Source: an uncultured Bacteroides sp.
Lineage (GTDB): Bacteria; Bacteroidota; Bacteroidia; Bacteroidales; Bacteroidaceae
NCBI GenBank assembly: GCA_905198575.1
Contig: CAJKDC010000001.1
Coordinates: 1 to 64,000 of the forward strand
Length of the DNA: 64,000 nucleotides
Reading direction: 5' to 3'
Shown here: piece after piece, positions 1-7,905 of the stretch
Position numbering within the stretch: position 1 is the first letter of the stretch
How the letters are laid out: each line of letters starts with the position of its first letter
The notes under the pieces: model-generated
The model's database searches: none
What the model saw: only the letters and a program-made list of their open reading frames with translations
Told to the model about the DNA's origin: nothing
Translations under genes and position numbers: made by a program

Positions 1-127
1 TAATTCTTCCGCGACGTTTTATAATACCACTCTCATAGAGCAAAGCTTCTGTGAGGGTGGTTTTACCTGAGCCATCATTGCCAAGCAGCGCAATGTTCTT
101 AATTTCGTTAGTCTGATATACTTTCAT
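1..127 (-). CDS. fusA2: Elongation factor G paralogue (EF-G2-like), N-terminal fragment
   Basis: Only the first 42 codons lie in the window; the gene runs off the left edge. The translation opens MKVYQTNEIKNIALLG and carries a P-loop (GNDGSGKTT, about residues 16-24) followed by a helix typical of the EF-G G domain. This opening matches the second EF-G of Bacteroides rather than canonical EF-G, whose P-loop reads GHIDAGKTT. In B. thetaiotaomicron this paralogue (EF-G2) supports translocation without GTP hydrolysis and is switched on during carbon limitation by the CRP-like regulator Cur. A CRP-type palindrome lies 35-50 bases upstream of the start. Identification rests on a short fragment and recalled sequence, so the family is firmer than the exact paralogue. 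Confidence 0.75.
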   Translation of the reverse strand, partial: MKVYQTNEIKNIALLGNDGSGKTTLTEALLYESGIIKRRGRI

Positions 128-160
128 AGTACTCTAGTTTTAATGTGTTTAACATATACC

Positions 161-178
161 ATGTGATTCGTTTCACAT
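161..178. promoter_or_regulatory. CRP-type palindrome (TGTGA-N6-TCACA)
   Basis: ATGTGA-TTCGTT-TCACAT is a perfect 6-bp inverted repeat with 6-bp spacing, matching the classical CRP/FNR half-site layout. It sits in the divergent region between the EF-G2-like gene (start 127, minus) and hemW (start 338, plus), closer to the former. Since fusA2 of B. thetaiotaomicron is activated by the CRP-family regulator Cur, I infer this is the corresponding operator. No good -7 element is seen between it and the EF-G2 start. Confidence 0.5.
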
Positions 179-306
179 AGTGATGCGCAAATTAGAAATT
201 TATGTTCAGAAAAACAATAAGTTTTGCGCTGTTACTAAACTATGTTATGCGACATAGAAGGAAAAACTATCTTATTTACAAGTATGCGTAATTCTAAGTT
301 TATTTA

Positions 307-314
307 TACTTTTG
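307..314 (+). promoter_or_regulatory. Bacteroides -7 element for hemW
   Basis: TACTTTTG fits TAnnTTTG and lies 24 bases before the chosen hemW start, which argues against the upstream in-frame ATG at 242. Confidence 0.5.
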
Positions 315-337
315 CGCTGAAAATTAGAACTTCAATC

Positions 338-1468
338 ATGGCTGGAATCTATCTGCATATCCCATTTTGCAAACGTCGCTGCATATATTGCGACTTTTTT
401 TCGACCACACAAAGTGAAAAAAAAGAGAACTACGTAGAAGCATTATGCAATGAACTGAAACTGCGTAAAGACTACCTGGGAGGTGAATCCATTCAAACGA
501 TTTATCTGGGAGGAGGTACACCTTCTCAACTGGCACCCAAAGATTTTGAAAAAATATTTCAAACATTGACAGACTGGTTTCAGATTAGTGAAGAGGCCGA
601 AATAACTCTGGAAGCCAATCCTGATGACCTGACTCCTGCTTATATTGCAGATTTACGAAATTTTCCTTTCAACAGATTAAGCATGGGAATCCAGACTTTT
701 AATGAACAGACTTTAAAACTGCTCAACAGAAGACATACGGGCACTCAGGCCATTCAAGCATACGACAATTGCCGGAAAGCCGGTTTTCAAAATATCAGCA
801 TTGATTTAATCTACGGTTTGCCCGGTGAGGACAAGCTTCTGTGGCAAAAAGATCTTGAACAAGCTACAGCCATGCGGCCGGAACATATTTCGGCTTATCA
901 CCTTATTTACGAAGAAAATACGCCTTTATGGAATTTGCGTGAACAGCATAAAGTGCACGAAGCAGACGAAAATTTGAGTCTCTCGCTGTTTTCATTATTA
1001 ATCGAGCATTTATCAGCCCATGGGTACCAGCACTATGAAATATCCAATTTCTGCCTGCCGGATAAATATTCACGTCACAACTCCAGTTACTGGAAAGAAG
1101 AAAAATATTTGGGATGCGGTCCCTCCGCACATTCATACAATGGAAAGGAACGTGAATGGAATATTTCTTCACTGGATGAATACATCACAGGTATCCGTAG
1201 CGGAAATCGGCATTTTGAAGTAGAGACATTAGACCTTTATACACGCTATAATGATTATGTCATTACATCCTTACGTACTTGCTGGGGAATGAACCTAGAA
1301 CATTTGAAACAAGAATATGGAGAAAAATTGTACCACTACTGTATGAAGCTGGCCCGCCCTTATCTGGAACAGGACAAACTAAAAATAAAAAATGGCCACC
1401 TCATGCTTACGCGTAACGGAATCTTCTTATCCGACGGAATCATGAGTGACCTGTTATGGGTGGAATAA
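338..1468 (+). CDS. hemW: Radical SAM HemW-like coproporphyrinogen III oxidase family protein
   Basis: A 376-residue radical SAM protein of the HemN/HemW group. The start MAGIYLHIPFC is chosen because the family begins this way and a -7 element lies just upstream; the open frame extends to 242 but those 32 residues are unlike the family. Near the N terminus CKRRCIYCDF gives the CxxxCxxC iron-sulfur motif that binds S-adenosylmethionine, and the later GGGTPS and IDLIYGLPGE blocks are typical of the family. HemW proteins are thought to be haem chaperones or haem-insertion factors rather than true CPO enzymes; the short length and the absence of HemN's extended N terminus favour HemW. It reads divergently from the EF-G2-like gene and converges on the next operon. 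Confidence 0.9.
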   Translation: MAGIYLHIPFCKRRCIYCDFFSTTQSEKKENYVEALCNELKLRKDYLGGESIQTIYLGGGTPSQLAPKDFEKIFQTLTDWFQISEEAEITLEANPDDLTPAYIADLRNFPFNRLSMGIQTFNEQTLKLLNRRHTGTQAIQAYDNCRKAGFQNISIDLIYGLPGEDKLLWQKDLEQATAMRPEHISAYHLIYEENTPLWNLREQHKVHEADENLSLSLFSLLIEHLSAHGYQHYEISNFCLPDKYSRHNSSYWKEEKYLGCGPSAHSYNGKEREWNISSLDEYITGIRSGNRHFEVETLDLYTRYNDYVITSLRTCWGMNLEHLKQEYGEKLYHYCMKLARPYLEQDKLKIKNGHLMLTRNGIFLSDGIMSDLLWVE

Positions 1469-1475
1469 TATAACT

Positions 1476-1820
1476 TTATTTTTTCTTTTCGCGTTCTTCT
1501 TCCTGAGGAATGCGGAAAGAGGTATACAGTTCAATTACTGCTGCAGCCGAAAGACATACAATCCATTCATTTCTTTTCATGCACAACATCATTACCCCGG
1601 CAACTACAAGCAACATAGCTCCCAAAATCTGCTGTCTACGCAATCTTCTGATTATAAAGTTTTTGCCATCATAGCCATACTTCACTTGTTCATAAGCAAA
1701 CAATACAGCCCCAACCAGATAAATATAGGGAGCAACAATCCAACCTGTAATCTGTAGAGCAGCTCCAACTAACAATAAAACTCCCCCAACAGCCGAAATC
1801 CATTTATCCCACTTTTTCAT
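1476..1820 (-). CDS. Small multi-pass membrane protein
   Basis: A 114-residue protein that I do not recognise by function. It has about four hydrophobic segments (roughly residues 8-28, 30-45, 64-80 and 86-100) and a charged C-terminal tail ending EEEREKKK, so it is probably a small inner-membrane protein. Its ATG overlaps the stop codon of the upstream DivIC-like gene by four bases (ATGA), so the two are almost certainly translated from one message. The pairing with a cell-division initiator homologue is suggestive only. Confidence 0.75.
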   Translation of the reverse strand: MKKWDKWISAVGGVLLLVGAALQITGWIVAPYIYLVGAVLFAYEQVKYGYDGKNFIIRRLRRQQILGAMLLVVAGVMMLCMKRNEWIVCLSAAAVIELYTSFRIPQEEEREKKK

Positions 1821-2113
1821 TCTTCAAATATATAAATGTCTTCATTCTGTTTTTTCATCAGATACTTCTCGCGAGCTACCTTTTCCAACACTTCCGGATT
1901 AGTGGTCAGTTCTTTCAAAGTTTTGCTGTCCTCCTCGTATTGCTTTTTATACTTTGCTATTTCAGACTTAAGCTCGTTAATCTCACGTTGATGAGAAAAA
2001 CGTCTTATCAAATTATTTTCATCCAAGAACCCGATAATCAGCAAGAAAGCTACTATCGTAATCAGATATTTATGCAAGCGAATATACTCCCATGCCCTGC
2101 GTAATTTCTCCAT
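1817..2113 (-). CDS. FtsB/DivIC-family septum formation initiator
   Basis: A 98-residue bitopic protein with the FtsB/DivIC plan: a short basic cytoplasmic N terminus (MEKLRRAWEY), one membrane helix (about residues 16-32, ITIVAFLLIIGFL), then a coiled coil of about 40 residues and a short extracytoplasmic tail. Family members bridge FtsL and FtsQ in the divisome and help activate septal peptidoglycan synthesis. The start at 2113 is preferred over the longer open frame (2173) because a -7 element lies 25 bases upstream and the family starts close to the helix. It is the first gene of a two-gene operon. Confidence 0.85.
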   Translation of the reverse strand: MEKLRRAWEYIRLHKYLITIVAFLLIIGFLDENNLIRRFSHQREINELKSEIAKYKKQYEEDSKTLKELTTNPEVLEKVAREKYLMKKQNEDIYIFEE

Positions 2114-2137
2114 AATCAGTCTCTGTTTAGTTCCTTG

Positions 2138-2145
2138 CAAATATA
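2138..2145 (-). promoter_or_regulatory. -7 element for DivIC-like operon
   Basis: Reads TATATTTG on the minus strand, a full TAnnTTTG match, 25 bases before the start at 2113. Confidence 0.5.
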
Positions 2146-2187
2146 GAAATATTTCCAGAACCCACATAAACAAACCGATTATTTATG

Positions 2188-2195
2188 TAAATTTG
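2188..2195 (+). promoter_or_regulatory. -7 element for dnaX
   Basis: TAAATTTG fits TAnnTTTG and lies 37 bases before the dnaX start at 2232; it is arranged back to back with the DivIC promoter. Confidence 0.5.
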
Positions 2196-2231
2196 CATAA
2201 ACTATCAATGTAAAAAAACGAATTGCCATTT

Positions 2232-4034
2232 ATGGAAAACTATATTGTATCGGCACGAAAATACCGCCCCAGTACTTTTGACACCGTCGTCGGACAGCGT
2301 GCACTCACAACCACGCTGAAAAATGCCATTGCCAACAAAAAACTGGCGCATGCCTACCTGTTCTGCGGTCCACGCGGAGTTGGTAAGACTACTTGTGCCC
2401 GCATTTTTGCAAAAACCATTAACTGTCTTCATCCAAACGAAGAGGGAGAAGCATGCAACCAGTGTGAATCTTGTGTTGCCTTTAACGAACAACGCTCTTA
2501 TAACATTCACGAACTGGATGCAGCTTCAAACAACTCGGTAGACGATATACGCCTGCTTATCGAACAAGTACGTATCCCGCCTCAAATTGGCAAATATAAA
2601 GTGTATATCATCGACGAGGTACACATGCTTTCACCGTCGGCATTCAATGCTTTTCTAAAGACATTGGAGGAACCGCCTCAGCATGCTATTTTTATCCTGG
2701 CTACTACCGAGAAACATAAAATCTTGCCAACTATCCTCAGTCGGTGCCAGATTTATGACTTTAACCGTATTGGCATACAAGACATCGTTGAGCACTTGTG
2801 TAATGTAGCCAAAAAAGAACATATAGAAGCTGAACCTGAAGCCTTCCACATCATCGCTCAAAAGGCAGATGGAGGTATGCGTGATGCCCTTTCTATTTTC
2901 GACCAGGTCGTTAGCTTCACAAACGGACACATCACTTACAAAAGTGTTATCGAAAACCTGAATGTACTCGATTACGAATACTATTTTAAACTTACAGATT
3001 ATTTTCTGAAAAATCAGGTACAAGAGTGCATGCTGCTTTTCAACGAAGTTCTCAAAAAAGGATTTGACGGCAGCCACTTCATTACCGGACTGGCATCACA
3101 CTTCCGCGATTTACTGGTAAGCAAAGACGCTTCTACCTTATGCCTGCTCGAAGTCGGTGCCTCTATCCGGGAACGCTATCAGGAACAAGCCCAACGCTGT
3201 CCGTTGCCCTTCTTGTATAAAGCGCTCAAGCTATACAACGAATGCGACCTCAACTATCGCACCAGTAAAAACAAACGTTTGCAAGTAGAACTTACACTCA
3301 TACAAACGGCACAACTTACTGCAGACAACAATGAGCCGGATGGGGGGCATAGCCCTAAAAAAGTAATTTCCCCCGTCTTCAATCAGGCTGGAAGCCAAGC
3401 AGTGCAGCCTCAGCAAGCACAGACTGTGAAACCTGCTCCATCTGCTCAAGCGCAAACCGTGCCGTCCCCTGTACCCGTTCAGCAGCAGACTGCCCCTACG
3501 CAACCAAGCAATCTACCGAACCGCCCATCCACCGATACAGGAAAAAAGATTCCGGTTATGAAAATGGGCAGTATCGGCATCTCTATCAAGAATGTTGGCA
3601 AGCAGACTGATACAAAGACTCAACAGCAAGCTACGGTTACAACTACTGCTACTCAAGAAAATTACGAAGATTATATCTTCAACGAAAAAGATTTGGACTA
3701 CTACTGGAGAGCATTTACCAATACGCTGCCTAAGGAAGAAACAGCCAATGCAGCCCGTATGATGAATATGAAACCGCATCTACTGAATGACACCGACTTC
3801 GAAGTTGCGGTAGATAACGATATGGTCGAAAAGTATATGCTCCAACTAAAATCTCAGATTGAGAACTACCTGCGCGAAAATCTGCATAACCGGAAAATAA
3901 ACATGCAAGTACGTGTCAGTGCTCCCAATGAGATAGTCAGAGCTTACAGCCATGTAGAACGCTTCCAGATGATGAGCCAAAAAAATCCCAGTCTGCTAAA
4001 GCTGAAAGAAGAACTCGGACTGGAACTTTCTTAA
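2232..4034 (+). CDS. dnaX: DNA polymerase III gamma/tau subunit
   Basis: A 600-residue clamp-loader ATPase. From the start MENYIVSARKYRP come the Walker A motif GPRGVGKTT, a zinc-binding cysteine cluster (C near HPNEEGEACNQCESC), the Walker B/DEAH-like IIDEVHMLS and the SRC sensor 1 motif, together forming the AAA+ core (domains I-II), then domain III. A Gln/Pro/Ala-rich linker (about residues 385-435) leads to a C-terminal tau-like domain that would contact the polymerase. An alternative ATG lies three codons upstream (2223). At 3357-3362 an A6 run encodes Lys-Lys at codons 376-377, exactly at the end of domain III, and the +1 frame meets TAA straight after it, so a shorter gamma-like product is conceivable. 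Confidence 0.95.
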   Translation: MENYIVSARKYRPSTFDTVVGQRALTTTLKNAIANKKLAHAYLFCGPRGVGKTTCARIFAKTINCLHPNEEGEACNQCESCVAFNEQRSYNIHELDAASNNSVDDIRLLIEQVRIPPQIGKYKVYIIDEVHMLSPSAFNAFLKTLEEPPQHAIFILATTEKHKILPTILSRCQIYDFNRIGIQDIVEHLCNVAKKEHIEAEPEAFHIIAQKADGGMRDALSIFDQVVSFTNGHITYKSVIENLNVLDYEYYFKLTDYFLKNQVQECMLLFNEVLKKGFDGSHFITGLASHFRDLLVSKDASTLCLLEVGASIRERYQEQAQRCPLPFLYKALKLYNECDLNYRTSKNKRLQVELTLIQTAQLTADNNEPDGGHSPKKVISPVFNQAGSQAVQPQQAQTVKPAPSAQAQTVPSPVPVQQQTAPTQPSNLPNRPSTDTGKKIPVMKMGSIGISIKNVGKQTDTKTQQQATVTTTATQENYEDYIFNEKDLDYYWRAFTNTLPKEETANAARMMNMKPHLLNDTDFEVAVDNDMVEKYMLQLKSQIENYLRENLHNRKINMQVRVSAPNEIVRAYSHVERFQMMSQKNPSLLKLKEELGLELS

Positions 4035-4053
4035 GATTCTTATAACAAAAAAA

Positions 4054-4097
4054 TCCTCTTGCACGGAAAAGTTAAACCATGCAAGAGAATTTTTTAT
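4054..4097. terminator. Terminator between dnaX and GH2 gene
   Basis: CTCTTGCA (4056-4063) pairs with TGCAAGAG (4080-4087) and is followed by a T run on the plus strand and preceded by an A run, so it can serve both convergent genes. Confidence 0.7.
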
Positions 4098-4112
4098 GAT
4101 GAATAACAATCG

Positions 4113-6623
4113 TTATTTCGATACAATTTTCAATACACCTTTCTTCAAGCCTTTGGCTGTTGCTTCAAGAGTTATTTCGCCAGCTTCTTCTTCAGACTGA
4201 ATAATAGCAGTCATCATTCCATAAAAAGCTTTCATAATTGGTTTATGGAACAATTCAAGTGAAGTAGGGTCACCATTGGCCCCCGCACGATACCATCCCT
4301 TACCCTTGACTTTGAATGACAACTGGTTATCAGCCATCGGACAAAGATTGCCATCCTTGTCTACAATCTTCACGGTAACAAAAGCCAAGTCTTTGCCATT
4401 GGCAGAAATTTCACTCCGGTCTGCCTCCAATACAATGCGATATGGCTCTCCTGCCGTATGGATTTCTTTTTCAGCTACTGCCTTACCATCTTTATCGTAT
4501 GCTACAACTTTCAGCGTACCCGGCTCATACTTGGTATCCATCCACATCAGGCGATAACGCTGCTGTCTTTTCAGCTGAGCCATCGAAACTGAATCTGCAC
4601 TGTTGAATACGGTCACACTTAAATCCTTGGTACGTTTACCCTGGCTCTTTCCATTAATAAATAACTCTGCCGACGGATAATTCGTATACACAAACACCGG
4701 AGTAACTTCTCCTTCACGACCTTTCCAAGTCCAATGTGGCAGTATATGGAGTGTTTCAGCCTCTTTATTCCAATGACTGCGATACAGGTAATAACGATCC
4801 TTAGGCAAACCAGCCAAGTCGATAATACCGAACAATGAAGAATGGCTAGGCCAATCCGTATAATAAGGGGTAGGTTCACCCAGATAATCAAATCCGGTCC
4901 AAACAAATTCACCCATGCAATAAGGCAAATCCTCATGCTGGATAAAGTCATCTTCCGGCAAATTAGACCAGCTGCAGTGTTCTACGTCATACGAAGAAGC
5001 CTGATGGTCATCATATTTCTGCATTGAACGTCGTTCTACCGGGAATTTATAAACTCCTCTTGAACTGACAGTGGAAGCTGTCTCACTACCCAAAATCAAT
5101 TCCTGTGGAAGTTTCTTATAATTTTCCTGATATTTGTGCGGACGGTAATTAAATCCCGGGACATCCAGTACAGCAGCCATATTATTGTTTACTACTGCAT
5201 CGGGAGCATCCATACCTAATGTTACCGGACGTGTCGGATCTTCACGGTGACAGATATCCTGCAACCAGCGAGTCAGCTTCGGACCACGGTCTCCATTCCA
5301 TTGGTCAGGAACCTCATTACCAATACACCACATCACCACACTCGGACTATTACGGAAATGACGGAGTAAGTTCACCAAATCTTTTTCTGCCCATTCGTCA
5401 AAATACTTGTGATATCCGTTCTGAACTTTTGATGCTTTCCACTCGTCAAACGATTCTGCCATCACCATCATACCCATCTCATCACAAATTGCAATCAACT
5501 CTGTAGAAGGCATATTATGCGATGTTCGGATAGCATTACATCCCATATCTTTCAGCATACGAATCTGACGGCGTATAGCCGCTTCATTCGATGCAGCTCC
5601 CAACGGTCCTAAATCGTGATGGTTACAAACGCCTTTAAATAATACCCGCTCACCATTCAAATAGAAACCTTTGCCGGCTATTACCTCAACCGAACGGATA
5701 CCAAACGATGTCGTATATTCATCTTTCAAAATATCTTCTTCATAAATTTTCGATTCGGCACGATATAAGGCAGGAGTTTCAGGCGACCAAAGACTTGGAT
5801 TCTTTACAACAAAATCCTGCTCAAACTGTTTACCAGTCGCCACATACTCCGAGCCTTTAGTCTCATTAGTAGCTACGACATTACCTTTAGCATCCTTCAG
5901 TTCTGTTACAATCCGGTAGTCAGACATCTGTTTTCCGGCAGGTATCTCCAATTCAGTAAGCAAATTCACTTTTGCAAATTCACGGTTCACTACCGGAGTA
6001 GTCAAATGTGTACCCCAAACTGGTACGTGCACATCCTCTGTTACCACTAGCCGCACATTGCGATACAGTCCGGCACCCGGATACCATCTTGATGATTCTG
6101 CCTCATTTTCCAAACGCACAGCCAGCACATTCTTACCATTTTCTTTTATGTAAGGAGTTACATCTACCTCAAAAGCATTATAGCCATACACCCAGTTACC
6201 GGCCTTTTCTCCATTAACATATACTGTCGCATGACTCATCGCTCCGTCAAAAAGTAAAACACACTTTTTCCCTTTAGCGTATTGCGGAACTTCAAAATCC
6301 AGACGATACCATCCAGCCCCTACAAAAGGCAATCCGCCCGTACGGCCGGCATGTTCCATAGCTTCTTTCTGTCCGTCTTGAGCAATGGCCGTCAGCTGTT
6401 TATCATTATTAATGCTAAAAGGCCCGTAAATCGCCCAGTCGTGCGGAACCGTAACACTCTGCCATTTCCGGTCATCCAAATCAGGATTACAGAATGTCTT
6501 TTCATCCTGCCTTGTAAATTTCCAACCTTTTTCCAGCAGCTGTTCCGTACGCACTTGCGCGTTACCACACAATGGCCACATCAAAGGAAGCAGCAACATG
6601 TACTTTACTTGAGATAACTTCAT
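4113..6623 (-). CDS. Secreted glycoside hydrolase family 2 protein (beta-galactosidase-like)
   Basis: An 836-residue exported GH2 enzyme. A signal peptide (about residues 1-22, ending CGNAQ) is followed by a jelly-roll sugar-binding domain (HDWAIYGPF, GWYRLDFEVP), an Ig-like domain, the TIM barrel, a DUF4982-like segment and a C-terminal Ig-like domain. The GH2 acid/base is visible as E437 in CIGNE and the likely nucleophile as E514 in LGSETAS. Enzymes of this type in Bacteroides act on plant or host beta-linked glycans; the substrate cannot be set from sequence (beta-galactosidase or beta-glucuronidase-like activities are both possible). It stands alone with its own promoter and terminators, without susC/susD partners. 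The C-terminal end matches full-length relatives. Confidence 0.88.
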   Translation of the reverse strand: MKLSQVKYMLLLPLMWPLCGNAQVRTEQLLEKGWKFTRQDEKTFCNPDLDDRKWQSVTVPHDWAIYGPFSINNDKQLTAIAQDGQKEAMEHAGRTGGLPFVGAGWYRLDFEVPQYAKGKKCVLLFDGAMSHATVYVNGEKAGNWVYGYNAFEVDVTPYIKENGKNVLAVRLENEAESSRWYPGAGLYRNVRLVVTEDVHVPVWGTHLTTPVVNREFAKVNLLTELEIPAGKQMSDYRIVTELKDAKGNVVATNETKGSEYVATGKQFEQDFVVKNPSLWSPETPALYRAESKIYEEDILKDEYTTSFGIRSVEVIAGKGFYLNGERVLFKGVCNHHDLGPLGAASNEAAIRRQIRMLKDMGCNAIRTSHNMPSTELIAICDEMGMMVMAESFDEWKASKVQNGYHKYFDEWAEKDLVNLLRHFRNSPSVVMWCIGNEVPDQWNGDRGPKLTRWLQDICHREDPTRPVTLGMDAPDAVVNNNMAAVLDVPGFNYRPHKYQENYKKLPQELILGSETASTVSSRGVYKFPVERRSMQKYDDHQASSYDVEHCSWSNLPEDDFIQHEDLPYCMGEFVWTGFDYLGEPTPYYTDWPSHSSLFGIIDLAGLPKDRYYLYRSHWNKEAETLHILPHWTWKGREGEVTPVFVYTNYPSAELFINGKSQGKRTKDLSVTVFNSADSVSMAQLKRQQRYRLMWMDTKYEPGTLKVVAYDKDGKAVAEKEIHTAGEPYRIVLEADRSEISANGKDLAFVTVKIVDKDGNLCPMADNQLSFKVKGKGWYRAGANGDPTSLELFHKPIMKAFYGMMTAIIQSEEEAGEITLEATAKGLKKGVLKIVSK

Positions 6624-6653
6624 ATTCTTTATTTTTTACTAAATTCGATTTTA

Positions 6654-6661
6654 CAAATATA
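6654..6661 (-). promoter_or_regulatory. -7 element for GH2 gene
   Basis: Reads TATATTTG on the minus strand, 31 bases before the ATG at 6623. Confidence 0.5.
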
Positions 6662-6701
6662 AATCAAAAAATCAAAGAATAAAAAAACCTCAAGTGTAAA
6701 T

Positions 6702-6752
6702 AAAAAAAGTCCTGCTTATTCTTTATAATTTATAAAGAAATAAAGCAGGACC
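6702..6752 (-). terminator. Terminator of the sulfonation operon
   Basis: GTCCTGCTT (6709-6717) pairs with AAGCAGGAC (6743-6751), with inner pairing of the TTCTTTATAA arm; on the minus strand the stem is followed by a T run at 6702-6708. It ends the seven-gene operon. Confidence 0.75.
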
Positions 6753-6772
6753 TTCCTTAAAAAGATATATTT

Positions 6773-7879
6773 TTACAAACTATAATTCCACTGTTCCAGT
6801 GCAAACGACCAATTCTTCTCAACCAGTTCCACCGTTTCAGGCTTATACTGATATTTATTCTTCTTATAGCCTTTCTTCTTGTTGACATAAGCCTCTATAG
6901 CAGGACGAGCTTCTTCGAATCCAGGAATAGACAGCTTCCGATAAATTTCCTGTGTCATGTCGAAGGCGTTGGTTTCGTAATCTTCAAACTTCACTTCCAC
7001 CAGATTACCCTCCGGGATGCACGACTTGTCCGCCTCGTACTTATGATACAACTTGGCATATACCGACAAAATATTTGCCTGTAAGTCTGCATCACTGATA
7101 TCTTCCAGCATCAACGGCTTGATGGTATTAGTAAAGAAACTACGGGTCGATTCAAAAACCGTATACGGATTACGCATCAAATAAATGAACTTGGCATTCG
7201 GAAACATCTTTACCAGTTCCTTTACGCGACCTGTATGAGGCGGGTTCTTACTCAAAAACTGAGTTCCATGCGTATTCCAAAGTGAAATCTTTATCAGCTT
7301 TACGAAAGTTTCCTCAAATTCTTTCAATTCAGCTTCCGAAATATCATTAAACAGCAAATACTTATCAGCATATTCCTGCATATACTTCGGAAAAAACCAA
7401 AAGTTATAATAGGTATAAGGCATCATGTTTGCCAATGCAAACTCTTCTTCCTGCGGCAAATCCACAGCCAGCTCCATATTATCAGTCGGACGTTTATCCG
7501 GCATCAGCCAACTCATATTCTTTTTGAAGAACGGTTGTCCCCACATCATCAAATGCGGAAACACAGTCTGATAAGTCGTATTGTATCCAAAATGCTTGTC
7601 GCATGAAAAGACATTATGCATAAACGTCGTACCGCTTCTCCAATGTCCCAAAATAAATACAGGGTCATGTTCCAGCGGTTTGTTGGCCAATAGCTTTTCG
7701 TATCTGCGGTCCTGTAGTGGTTTCAAAACCGAAAGCAGACGACCTACAGCTTTGGTCAAGCGATACTTTCCTTCATAAGAAGCGTCAATTATCCTTCCAG
7801 CAGTTATCCGGTCGAACGTTTTCGCATCAGCACCTACCAGCGTATTGATAGGTAATTTACTGAATTCTAACAATCCCAT
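6773..7879 (-). CDS. PAPS-dependent sulfotransferase
   Basis: A 368-residue cytosolic-type sulfotransferase (Sulfotransfer_3-like). The 5'-phosphosulfate loop is GHWRSGTTF at residues 78-86, and the 3'-phosphate-binding residues are visible as R236 and S244 in LMRNPYTVFESTRSFF. A KNPPH block at 211-215 is also typical. It is the last gene of an operon that makes PAPS (cysD, cysN, cysC) and removes PAP (cysQ), so it should be the consumer of the sulfonate donor. A homologue at the end of a matching cluster in B. thetaiotaomicron (BT_0416, as I recall it) sulfonates cholesterol and other steroids; the same acceptor here is inference. No signal peptide or membrane segment is seen. Confidence 0.88.
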   Translation of the reverse strand: MGLLEFSKLPINTLVGADAKTFDRITAGRIIDASYEGKYRLTKAVGRLLSVLKPLQDRRYEKLLANKPLEHDPVFILGHWRSGTTFMHNVFSCDKHFGYNTTYQTVFPHLMMWGQPFFKKNMSWLMPDKRPTDNMELAVDLPQEEEFALANMMPYTYYNFWFFPKYMQEYADKYLLFNDISEAELKEFEETFVKLIKISLWNTHGTQFLSKNPPHTGRVKELVKMFPNAKFIYLMRNPYTVFESTRSFFTNTIKPLMLEDISDADLQANILSVYAKLYHKYEADKSCIPEGNLVEVKFEDYETNAFDMTQEIYRKLSIPGFEEARPAIEAYVNKKKGYKKNKYQYKPETVELVEKNWSFALEQWNYSL

Positions 7880-7905
7880 AAACCTAAATTTATATCCTTT
7901 TCTTG

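Noticed and set aside
242..337. Upstream start for hemW
   Set aside because: The extra 32 residues are not family-like and a -7 element sits inside them, so start at 338 is preferred.
3351..3365. E. coli-style -1 frameshift in dnaX
   Set aside because: The A6 run is in frame AAA AAA G and not the required A-AAA-AAG phase; only slippage by one base (A loss, or +1) remains as a candidate.
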